A stretch of 64,000 bases of DNA from Bacteroidota bacterium (GTDB lineage Bacteria > Bacteroidota > Bacteroidia > Bacteroidales > UBA10428), in the NCBI GenBank assembly GCA_016699695.1, contig CP065006.1:1922001-1986000 (forward strand), given 5' to 3'. A program made the position numbers and the translations under genes. This document shows, piece by piece, positions 1 to 7,149 of the stretch; positions within the stretch are counted from its first letter, which is position 1, and every line of letters begins with the position of its first letter. The notes under the pieces were generated by a model. It had not been told where the DNA came from. It worked only from the letters and a program-made list of their open reading frames with translations, and ran no database searches.

Positions 1-1
1 T

Positions 2-904
2 ACAAACAATTCGGATATTGTTTTAATTGAAACAAAATTATTGCGGAATCCCGAATCTGTCCGCACGGTTGTTGCTCAGGTAATCGATTATATAAAAGCG
101 CTGACAAGGATTAATGTCGAACAGTTTATCGAAATTCTTAAAAAGAGCCAGTATTCAAATGCATCAGAAAATTTCGATGATTATTTTAAATCCTCATTAA
201 AGAAAAACCTGCAAACCGGTAATTTTTATGTTATCATTGTTGGCGATCACATTCATCCGAATGTTCTTGAAATAGTAGAATCCATTCAGGCTGTACCACA
301 TCTATCTTTTACAATAAGTCTTGTTGAATTGTCGCCTAAGGTTTTAAACGATACTACAATTCTTCTGCAGCCAAAGGTAATTACCAAAACTACTGAAGTT
401 GAAAGAAGTGTTATTCGGCTTGAGATATCACATACAGGGCAAGTAGAAATTGATTCACAATTACCCGAAAAAGAAGGAAAAGGCAGTCGTCCCATTTTAA
501 CTGAATCGGAATTTATACAGTCGGTTGGCAAACCTGAATATGCAAAAGTAATACAGGATTTTTGGATTAAATGGAAAAGTCTCGGCGGAGATATACGATT
601 AGGAACAGTCGGCTTTTCAGCCGGAATTAAGATAAGCGGAAAGCGAAAACCCATTCAGTTTTGTTACCAAAACAAGATTACAATAGTGAGTGAAAATTAT
701 CGCCAAAGCATAGAAATATCCGACTCAAGCTTTGAACTTTATAAAAATCACTTTAAAGGTAAATTACCTAAAATTTACGACCGGAATATTGTTGGAAATT
801 TGGTTGAGATTCCTTTTGAATTGTTGACTCCTGCTGAATTGAATCTTATTCTGGAGGGTTCATTTATTCTCCTTAAAGAAGAATATAATATTGTAAGTAA
901 ATAA
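2..904 (+). CDS. PD-(D/E)XK nuclease-like protein, 5' end outside the window
   Basis: The frame is open from the first bases of the window, so the start lies upstream; the TTG at 41 falls inside a conserved-looking motif and is not a credible start. Codons at about 14-60 read SDIVLIETKLLRNPE, followed by a helix with VVAQVIDY. The D-x5-E-x-K spacing followed by R-N-P-E and a Q-x-x-D-Y helix is the usual look of a PD-(D/E)XK nuclease core (E-T-K at 29-37). The remaining 270 residues match nothing I recognise. The stop is 13 nt before an HNH-type gene on the same strand, suggesting one transcript. Nuclease fold is a fair inference; the biological role (restriction, defence, repair) is not visible because the N-terminus is missing. 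Confidence 0.6.
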   Translation, partial: TNNSDIVLIETKLLRNPESVRTVVAQVIDYIKALTRINVEQFIEILKKSQYSNASENFDDYFKSSLKKNLQTGNFYVIIVGDHIHPNVLEIVESIQAVPHLSFTISLVELSPKVLNDTTILLQPKVITKTTEVERSVIRLEISHTGQVEIDSQLPEKEGKGSRPILTESEFIQSVGKPEYAKVIQDFWIKWKSLGGDIRLGTVGFSAGIKISGKRKPIQFCYQNKITIVSENYRQSIEISDSSFELYKNHFKGKLPKIYDRNIVGNLVEIPFELLTPAELNLILEGSFILLKEEYNIVSK

Positions 905-917
905 TCAAAAAACTCAA

Positions 918-1520
918 ATGAGCTTCCGATCCAAATCAACAGACAGTTTTAACACCCGTAAACGTTTTTTTATTTTCGATTGTGTATTAAATAATCGAAA
1001 CCTAATAATTGAGGATGATTTTATAAAATTTGAAATTACTGAACAGTTGGTTCAATTATTTACAGCAGAGTATTACCAAATAGAAGGAAACAAAACACTT
1101 AAAAGTCATCCATCGCCTCTTACAATAAACGAGATTTATGCTAGAATGAAAAGCATAGAGGAAATGCAAGTTGCAGAGTTGAAAATTCTAGAAAAAAAGT
1201 ATTTTGAGGAAATATTTAAATCGCAATTCCCGGAAAACACATTCAATGAACTGAATAAAGCTGACCATTGCTATTATTGCGGGCTCACAATGCAGGACAT
1301 TGAATTGTTGGCAGATAAGAATAAGCTATACAAAAAGAATGAAAGAGGTTGGCATTTCGAAATCGACCGAAAAAAACCCAACCTGGAATATACTGTGGAA
1401 AATTGTGTTGCTGCCTGCTACTGGTGCAATAATGCTAAAACCGATGAATTCGATGATATAGAGTTTAAACCCATTGGAGAACAGATAGGGAGTACTCTTA
1501 AAAATAGACTTTTAAGTTGA
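918..1520 (+). CDS. HNH-type zinc-ribbon endonuclease-like protein
   Basis: 200 aa. The C-terminal third has two Cys pairs, CYYC (118-121) and CYWC (167-170), around an HFEIDRKKP segment (146-153) and ENCVAACYWCNNAK (161-174). This C-x2-C, H-x-E-x-D, E-N-C, C-x2-C-N-N-x-K order is that of HNH/His-Me finger endonucleases with a structural zinc, as in some phage and restriction proteins. The first 110 residues are helical, charged and unrecognised. It follows the PD-(D/E)XK gene by 13 nt, so the two probably act together on DNA. The fold is well supported by the motif; the target is unknown. Confidence 0.65.
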   Translation: MSFRSKSTDSFNTRKRFFIFDCVLNNRNLIIEDDFIKFEITEQLVQLFTAEYYQIEGNKTLKSHPSPLTINEIYARMKSIEEMQVAELKILEKKYFEEIFKSQFPENTFNELNKADHCYYCGLTMQDIELLADKNKLYKKNERGWHFEIDRKKPNLEYTVENCVAACYWCNNAKTDEFDDIEFKPIGEQIGSTLKNRLLS

Positions 1521-1801
1521 TCACCGATCCTCAGACTAATATTGGATACTTTGCGGAGGCCCAACTCCGGCGACGATTTGCAATCAGAGCTTCGCTCCCA
1601 TGCACTCTTTTTTTTAAGCAAGGGAACCACAGAGCCGCAACATCGGGATTTTTCTGGTAGAAAATAAAATTGTAAGTTAGGGAGGGTTGTTGGGTTGACT
1701 CGACTCTCGAATTTCTTCAAAAAAAATAATAACTACAGTATTGAACGAATTTAGTAAGTTTTATCCCTTATATCTTAAACTGCGTCATAAATAAAAAAAC
1801 C
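1521..1801. other. Intergenic stretch with degenerate repeat remnant
   Basis: 281 bp without a credible gene. At about 1568-1600 the sequence GGCGACGATTTGCAATC followed by GC-rich text resembles the better preserved hairpin element at 4893-4930. The rest is AT-rich. No promoter or terminator could be assigned with confidence. Confidence 0.4.
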
Positions 1802-2884
1802 ATGGACAAACCCATACTGCAAAAACACATTAAAAGCTTTCTGAACAAGCTTACAAATGAGCCCGAAAAACTCAAGAGTGATGAAGTTGAAAGAATTGAA
1901 AGGGTAAAATACTACCAGGCATGGTCTAAGGAGAAAATACTTAAAATGTCTCCAGAAGATTTATTGGAATACTTGTCAAAGTTGTGGGCAATGCTTATCT
2001 GGGGCAATAAACAGTATGTCGTTGATAAGATTATTTCAGACAATGGTTTTGATAACTTCAAAAAGGAACTTGCTGCATTAGTTTGGGATAAATCGCCAAT
2101 TGAAATAAGATGGGATAATGCAACAAAAAATATAAAAGGATTTGGCCCTGCGCTACAAAGCGAATTATTGTGTCATGTATTTCCAAATGAATTTATACTT
2201 TGGAATCGTAGAGCCTATGTTGGTCTAGAATTTTTGGGAATAAAAGGATTACCAAAATACAACTATCAGTTAAACGGCAAAAAATACAAAGAACTCTCAG
2301 AAATTGGGAAAACTATAGCTGAAGAAATGAGAGCTTTAGGCGCCGTAGATTCAACATTGTTGGCTGTGGACTACTTTATTTGGGAAGAACTTCAATTCGA
2401 AGTAAATCTTTCTCAGATACATAAGAAATCACAGGATTTAAAATCGGTTGAGAGTTTAACAAAAGAAGAATCGAAGTTTGTTCATAATGAGATTAGAGAT
2501 GCGATAAGAGATATAGGTCAATGGTTAGGGTTTACTGCCAAAATTGAACAGAAAGTAGCAGATGGTTCTGTAGTTGATGCAATTTGGGAATCTACAATTG
2601 GTAATATGGGAAGAGTCCTGTACGTTTATGAAGTTCAGACGAAAGGTTCAATTGATAGTTTAATTTTAAACCTCCTGAAAGCCAATAATAATCCTGCTGT
2701 TCAGGGTGTGGTTGCTGTTTCCGATAAAGCGCAGATTGAAAAAATTAAAAAACATTCTGCAACAATTAAAGGACTTGAAGATTTAAGATACTGGGATTAC
2801 GAAGAGGTTTTGGAAGTACATGAAAGCCTCGAATTTGTTAATACGTCAATAAATAAACTCAAATTGGTTCCAGATGGATTTTAA
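1802..2884 (+). CDS. HhH-like domain fused to a PD-(D/E)XK-like nuclease domain
   Basis: 360 aa. Residues about 100-145 contain IKGFGPALQSELLCHVFPNE and ILWNRRA, which resembles the helix-hairpin-helix and following helix of DNA glycosylase-like or other DNA-binding HhH proteins (G-F-G-P-A, then P-x-E-F-x-x-W-x-x-R-A). Residues about 228-285 look like a PD-(D/E)XK core: HNEIRDAIRDIGQWLGF helix, VVDAIW (Asp259) and YVYEVQTKGS (Glu277 with Gln279 in place of the usual Lys). The E-V-Q form occurs in several nuclease-like families. It stands alone, 281 bp after the HNH gene on the same strand. Function is inferred only: a DNA-binding nuclease, perhaps defence or repair. Confidence 0.55.
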   Translation: MDKPILQKHIKSFLNKLTNEPEKLKSDEVERIERVKYYQAWSKEKILKMSPEDLLEYLSKLWAMLIWGNKQYVVDKIISDNGFDNFKKELAALVWDKSPIEIRWDNATKNIKGFGPALQSELLCHVFPNEFILWNRRAYVGLEFLGIKGLPKYNYQLNGKKYKELSEIGKTIAEEMRALGAVDSTLLAVDYFIWEELQFEVNLSQIHKKSQDLKSVESLTKEESKFVHNEIRDAIRDIGQWLGFTAKIEQKVADGSVVDAIWESTIGNMGRVLYVYEVQTKGSIDSLILNLLKANNNPAVQGVVAVSDKAQIEKIKKHSATIKGLEDLRYWDYEEVLEVHESLEFVNTSINKLKLVPDGF

Positions 2885-2975
2885 GAGCCATCACACAGGT
2901 GTAAGTATATTTATTCGCACTTATTATAATTTTCAAATGCGCTCATGTTTTTCAATTGCAAGCCCCACAGCCTGT

Positions 2976-2992
2976 CCCGAACTTGCTTCGGG
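2976..2992. repeat. Short dispersed hairpin CCCGAA-CTTGC-TTCGGG
   Basis: A perfect 6-bp inverted repeat with a 5-nt loop in the 237-bp gap before the lipoprotein gene. A similar CCCGAT...ATCGGG hairpin lies at 32044-32065. Both look like members of the small GC-rich dispersed repeats found between genes in this phylum. No T-tract follows, so it is a poor terminator candidate. Confidence 0.4.
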
Positions 2993-3151
2993 TAGCCAAC
3001 GCTTCAACCAAACCCGATGTACCCCGGGTTTCAAAAGAGCTTGTCGGTCCACCGCTATTTTGCCGGCCCTGGAAACTAATTTTTTTGGTAACCACCTGAT
3101 AAAAAAATAGACTACCTTATTATGGAAAATTACGATAGACTAAAAAATGCC

Positions 3152-4192
3152 ATGAAATCTTATTGCACATTTATTTTCTTACTGCCTATTCTTTTTAGTT
3201 GTACTAGTCAAAATCCGGATTCAAAAAAAGATGAATCGCCCGAAGACTTTCTTCATGCAACAAATGCATTTTTGAAACACTATGAAAATTCACCTCAGAT
3301 TTTTACTGTAGCTTCCGATAAGCCTTCAGAAGTTGTGGGCATGAATGGTACAATCCTTTTTATCGACCCCAAAGATTTAGTACTATCCGATGGCACGGCA
3401 ATCAAGGATAGTATCCGGGTTGAGCTAGTGGAATTAACCCGAAAAGAAGAATTTATAAAGCACCATACCACTACTACTTCGAACGGAGAATTGTTAGTTT
3501 CTGGCGGTATGTATTACATTAATTTAGTTTCGGATAGTGTACAAGTACTACTAAAGGATAGCTGCACAATGCCGGTAGTGTTTCCGCGCATAACAGATGA
3601 ACCCATGCTCTTGTTTGATGGGAAAAGAGACAGTACAGGCAGAATGAATTGGACTCCCACAAGGCAAGAACTATCTTACAGTGCACCTAGCCGAAAGCCT
3701 TTCAAACAAAAAAGAAATATTGAAGTGATTGTTTGGAATGATACGCTAAACGAAACTTTCGAAGTAAAGCAAATGTCGCCTGAAGAAAAGGAAAAATACA
3801 GTAAAGAATTCGACAAAAAGAAGAAAGTATACAATGAAACCCGGTTAAGTAGTTTTGGGTGGAAAAATATCGATTACTATTTTCAATACGAAAATAGAAT
3901 TGATATAGAGTTTACTGTCCCCACAAGCATTGCTTCCTCTTCCATACGTTCGTATTTAATTTTTAAGGAGATAAATTCAGTGATTTCTCCGTACACCTTT
4001 ACCGACAGCTCACTCACCTATCGCGAAGTGCCGGAAGCCCTCACATATAGCATCTTAGCGGTTTCGTATTTCAACAAAAAAATATATTTGTTTTATAAGG
4101 AAAATCAGATCGTTGGAGAACCCATTCAGCAACTGGATTTAGTAGAAGTGACAGAAGAATATTTCGATGAATTTTTTAAGGATTTTATCTAG
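3152..4192 (+). CDS. Hypothetical exported lipoprotein
   Basis: The frame is open from an ATG at 3122, but the ATG at 3152 starts a typical lipoprotein signal (MKSYCTFIFLLPILFSC, lipobox LFSC), so I prefer it. The mature part (about 325 aa) is soluble and charged. Around residues 60-100 it has a segment (GMNGTILFIDPKDLVLSDGT) of the kind seen in Bacteroidota lipoproteins that open with an Ig-like or ZU5-like beta domain. No catalytic motif is visible. It lies 6 bp before the GldM-like gene on the same strand, so the two are probably cotranscribed. I cannot assign a function. Confidence 0.6.
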   Translation: MKSYCTFIFLLPILFSCTSQNPDSKKDESPEDFLHATNAFLKHYENSPQIFTVASDKPSEVVGMNGTILFIDPKDLVLSDGTAIKDSIRVELVELTRKEEFIKHHTTTTSNGELLVSGGMYYINLVSDSVQVLLKDSCTMPVVFPRITDEPMLLFDGKRDSTGRMNWTPTRQELSYSAPSRKPFKQKRNIEVIVWNDTLNETFEVKQMSPEEKEKYSKEFDKKKKVYNETRLSSFGWKNIDYYFQYENRIDIEFTVPTSIASSSIRSYLIFKEINSVISPYTFTDSSLTYREVPEALTYSILAVSYFNKKIYLFYKENQIVGEPIQQLDLVEVTEEYFDEFFKDFI

Positions 4193-4198
4193 TCGATT

Positions 4199-4843
4199 AT
4201 GAAAACATATTTGGTTAATTTTTTACTCCTGGGTATCTGCAACCTGTGCTTTTCTACCGTTTCTGCGCAAGAAGATAGTTTAAATAATTTACCACTTATG
4301 TTTTGGGGTGTTGACAATCCTGTTTGTGTAAGAATTGAGGATGTTGCACATGACAGAATTGATGTAGAATTAGAAGGTGGCATTGTTAATTTAGTGAACA
4401 TTTACGAATCGAAGTATACCGTTAATTCCCGAACTATAGGCGTAAAAAACCTGATAGTCTATGTGGATAAGATTGAGGTTTTCAGAAAGCCTTATCGAGT
4501 TATTCTTGTTCCCTATCCAATTGCTTTTATTCACCAGCCGAATATAAAGGAGATAGATAAGAATATTTTATTGGAGCATGGTTATTTGGAGTGTGATGAT
4601 CCAAATCGCTATTTCAGTACAATGATGAATTTAAGATTTACTGTCACATCCTTTGATATGAAAATTAATAGTGGTGGTATGAAGGAGGAATTTACATCGG
4701 ATAATAGGCATTTAACGGATGAAATGAAATCAGCGATTAAAAAATCAGGAGTAAATCAGGTAATAACTTTTACAGAGATTCATGCTTTAGGGCCAGACGG
4801 TTCACTTAGAATGCTTCCTAATTTTAGTTTGAGGATATTTTAG
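4199..4843 (+). CDS. Exported protein resembling the GldM C-terminal region
   Basis: 214 aa with a cleavable signal peptide (LLLGICNLCFSTVSAQ). The mature part follows the pattern of the periplasmic C-terminal domains of GldM, the type IX secretion and gliding motor protein: a MFWGVDNPVCVRIEDV opening, then a Y-x-V strand, then VILVPYPIAFI, and a last domain with LRFTVTSFDMKI, a long helix-bearing segment and EIHALGPDGSLRML. Real GldM has an N-terminal membrane helix and about 500 residues; this one has only the C-terminal-like half behind a signal peptide and no gldK/L/N neighbours. It may be a stand-alone partner of a cell-surface machine or a diverged paralogue. Homology is fairly convincing; function is inferred. 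Confidence 0.6.
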   Translation: MKTYLVNFLLLGICNLCFSTVSAQEDSLNNLPLMFWGVDNPVCVRIEDVAHDRIDVELEGGIVNLVNIYESKYTVNSRTIGVKNLIVYVDKIEVFRKPYRVILVPYPIAFIHQPNIKEIDKNILLEHGYLECDDPNRYFSTMMNLRFTVTSFDMKINSGGMKEEFTSDNRHLTDEMKSAIKKSGVNQVITFTEIHALGPDGSLRMLPNFSLRIF

Positions 4844-4892
4844 TACAAAGTGATTTTCTGCTTTTTTAAGGCCAGGAATGTCTGAACCATCT

Positions 4893-4930
4893 GGCGCCGA
4901 TTTGCAATCGGTGCCTTGCCTATTGGCAAG
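4893..4930. repeat. REP-like double hairpin element
   Basis: Two consecutive hairpins: GGCGCCGATT-TGC-AATCGGTGCC (4893-4915, one G-T pair) and CTTGCC-TATT-GGCAAG (4915-4930), followed by CATTTACAAAGCGGGG. A decayed relative occurs at about 1568-1600. The layout is typical of REP-like intergenic elements mobilised by RAYT transposases, but no RAYT gene is present in the window. Confidence 0.5.
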
Positions 4931-5057
4931 CTTTTGCATTTACAAAGCGGGGTGCTTCATTCAGAATTTCTCTAAAAGATTATGGCTCTGATTATATTTT
5001 ATTTCTATCGGTAAAGAATATTGCTTTTACTGTTCAGCAAGTATTGATATACCTGGC

Positions 5058-6272
5058 CTATTTCATGGTATTAAACCACTGAAGGGCTATTTCAACAAAT
5101 GCCAGTCCCGATTCTATATGCCCAACGGTTTCAATTTTTGTGAATGTAACACTTTCCGACCCCTTACTTACCATTTGATTGTACATATCTTCTGAATCAG
5201 ATATTGGTATTCTGTCGTCATTTATGCTGTGGATTATCCTTAGTGTGCCTTTGGGCACCCAATTGTCTACGCTGTTTTCGGTGAGTGCGTCCATCAGCCT
5301 TTCTTCCCTGTTATTTTTTAGATTGTGCAAAAATACCGGGTTCAGCAGGCTGTCGAAACTATAAGCCAGTTGTTGGTCTATTTCTTCGCGGTTGTATCCA
5401 CCATCGATAAGGTAAGGTATTTCTGATGCATAAGGTTCCTGAAAAAAATCGATTAGGGGCCTGTTCCAGTCGTAAACAATATTGTACGAACTTAACAACA
5501 AAGCAAGATGACTTGGGGCTGAGTAATAATTTTTGTCGAGTGAATAATTCAACAGGTTTACAAGATTAAAACCTCCTGCCCCAACTGCTGTGGCGTCAAT
5601 CTTTATGTCTAATTCAGGATGTTCTTCAATTTTTTTTAAGGTAGCCATGGCAATATAGCCACCCTGTGAATAACCGGTGAGAAATTTCTTTTGACTGGTT
5701 GGGATATTTTTTTCCTTAATAAATTCTTCGCAGGCGAAAAGGAAGTCTATCATGGAATTTGCAGAGTGTTCGTAATTTTGAATTGGGAATAGCTGGTCCC
5801 TGGATATACCAAAACCGATCATATCTGGAATCAGGGTAATGTATCCGATCGATGCAATGAATTCAAAACCTGTAAAATGGTTGGGTAAATCGAAACGCGA
5901 CGGCGCATCTTCATCAGCAAAAATGAGCCCGTTCCCAACTAGCATCATTGGCATAGAGTCCGAAGTTATGGGCAATGAGATTATACCTGAAGCAATTATT
6001 GGTTCTCCTTTGTATGTTGTACGATAGGTTATGACATATAATTTAATAGAATAGTGTAAATAGCTCGAAAATTGAGGATAACCAGCTAGTTGGGCCGTCA
6101 TACTGATTACACTTTTTGATACATCGTCTCTGTAAATAGATTCAACCAGATAGTCATTCACCTGCACCGGTATAATCTGATTGTCTTCTTTACTGCAGGA
6201 TACAACAATTGAAAGCGCCAACGAAAGGGATGTGTATTTTAGTATTGATAATAGGGAATTTTTTGATTGCAT
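5058..6272 (-). CDS. Alpha/beta-hydrolase lipoprotein (secretory-lipase-like)
   Basis: 404 aa with a lipoprotein signal (SLALSIVVSC, lipobox VVSC at 23-26). The mature part is an alpha/beta hydrolase: nucleophile elbow GYSQGG near residue 200, acid in NDDRIP near 355 and a late His in GHIES near 388. The long lid segment between them and the sequence ASIGYITLIPDMIGFG before the elbow match secretory lipase/prolyl-peptidase-like enzymes of Bacteroidota. Expected role: esterase or lipase on the outer face of a membrane; the substrate is not predictable. It is a single gene, 218 bp downstream of the DUF4395 gene on the same strand. Confidence 0.75.
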   Translation of the reverse strand: MQSKNSLLSILKYTSLSLALSIVVSCSKEDNQIIPVQVNDYLVESIYRDDVSKSVISMTAQLAGYPQFSSYLHYSIKLYVITYRTTYKGEPIIASGIISLPITSDSMPMMLVGNGLIFADEDAPSRFDLPNHFTGFEFIASIGYITLIPDMIGFGISRDQLFPIQNYEHSANSMIDFLFACEEFIKEKNIPTSQKKFLTGYSQGGYIAMATLKKIEEHPELDIKIDATAVGAGGFNLVNLLNYSLDKNYYSAPSHLALLLSSYNIVYDWNRPLIDFFQEPYASEIPYLIDGGYNREEIDQQLAYSFDSLLNPVFLHNLKNNREERLMDALTENSVDNWVPKGTLRIIHSINDDRIPISDSEDMYNQMVSKGSESVTFTKIETVGHIESGLAFVEIALQWFNTMK

Positions 6273-6490
6273 ATTGTTTCGTCGGTAAAGAATGACGCAA
6301 TATATGAATTATAACTAATTTACTAATATACCCCCATTTGTTAAATCCCTGTTGACCTTTTACGAAAACCTCTGCATTGTTTTTAATCCGGATTGGGTCA
6401 TATACATTTCACCGGGTTCTTACGATGTAAATCGGAATCGGTTCCCCGCCCCTTGGGGCAAGACAGATAAATATCAGCCTATGAATATCA
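6273..6490. other. Intergenic region with GCCCCTTGGGGC palindrome
   Basis: 218 bp between two minus-strand genes. The only structure I see is the GC-rich palindrome GCCCCTTGGGGC at about 6449-6460, probably another small dispersed repeat. No T-tract follows. Confidence 0.3.
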
Positions 6491-7138
6491 CTATTGGAAC
6501 TTCGACCACAGTTCAACTGGGGTAATGCTAAGAATTTCGTTAAATGTCAATGCAATAATTAATATAAAAACAAGATAGCTCAGCAGCATCCCAATTTGCA
6601 AGAAAGATATCTTTTGTATATCCTGTCTGGCTTTAACATCGCATATTTCACCCGGGCAATACTGTGCTTTTTCTTTATAGAACCATCCATAAAACAGGCA
6701 ACCCAGACAGATGCCAAAAGCCGATTCGAAAAACAGAAAAATCAGGCAGAACAGGCAAATAATTCCGCTAATAGCACTGTACGAATTCACCACTACCATA
6801 AGTATAAACATGGTAGCTGCGAGAATTATTCCAATAATCCAGGCAAATTTCTTTTGGGCCGCACCTACGTATTCCGGATTTTGCCGCCTGACAATTAAGC
6901 GGCCTAAAACCAATGTTGGCGCGTATTTGGGACTGATGAAAACGCGAATCAGAAAATCGGCAAGAAAAGCCGTGATGACATATTTTATGAGTATAAAGTT
7001 GCCTTTTAAGACTATTAACATCAACGACAAAAAGGTGAACAAAAAGAGTATTCCGGCCGCAGCCCTGATTTCTCGTTCATTTAAAACCGGAATGGAATAA
7101 CCTTCGACGGTTTCACCAAATTTTAATTTATTCTTCAT
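6491..7138 (-). CDS. DUF4395 family membrane protein
   Basis: 215 aa. The opening VLNEREIRAAAGILFLFTFL, then ADFLIRVFISPKYAP, is the pattern of DUF4395 proteins, which have four to five membrane helices. The Cys motifs CLGC (about 144-147) and CPGEIC (about 160-165) lie on one loop pair and could form disulfides or bind metal. Stop and start spacing place it 11 nt after the aminotransferase gene, so the two are very likely cotranscribed with the TonB receptor upstream. DUF4395 genes often sit near rhodanese or thiol-sulfur genes, which fits a cysteine-desulfurase-like neighbour. The biochemical role is unknown. Confidence 0.75.
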   Translation of the reverse strand: MKNKLKFGETVEGYSIPVLNEREIRAAAGILFLFTFLSLMLIVLKGNFILIKYVITAFLADFLIRVFISPKYAPTLVLGRLIVRRQNPEYVGAAQKKFAWIIGIILAATMFILMVVVNSYSAISGIICLFCLIFLFFESAFGICLGCLFYGWFYKEKAQYCPGEICDVKARQDIQKISFLQIGMLLSYLVFILIIALTFNEILSITPVELWSKFQ

Positions 7139-7149
7139 AATGCATGTGA

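Noticed and set aside
1418..1720. Minus-strand open frame across the HNH gene end and repeat remnant
   Set aside because: Antisense to the HNH gene; composition follows the repeat, no motif.
2874..3110. 78-codon plus-strand open frame after the HhH/PD-(D/E)XK gene
   Set aside because: Runs through a dispersed hairpin repeat and overlaps the previous stop; no motif or signal.
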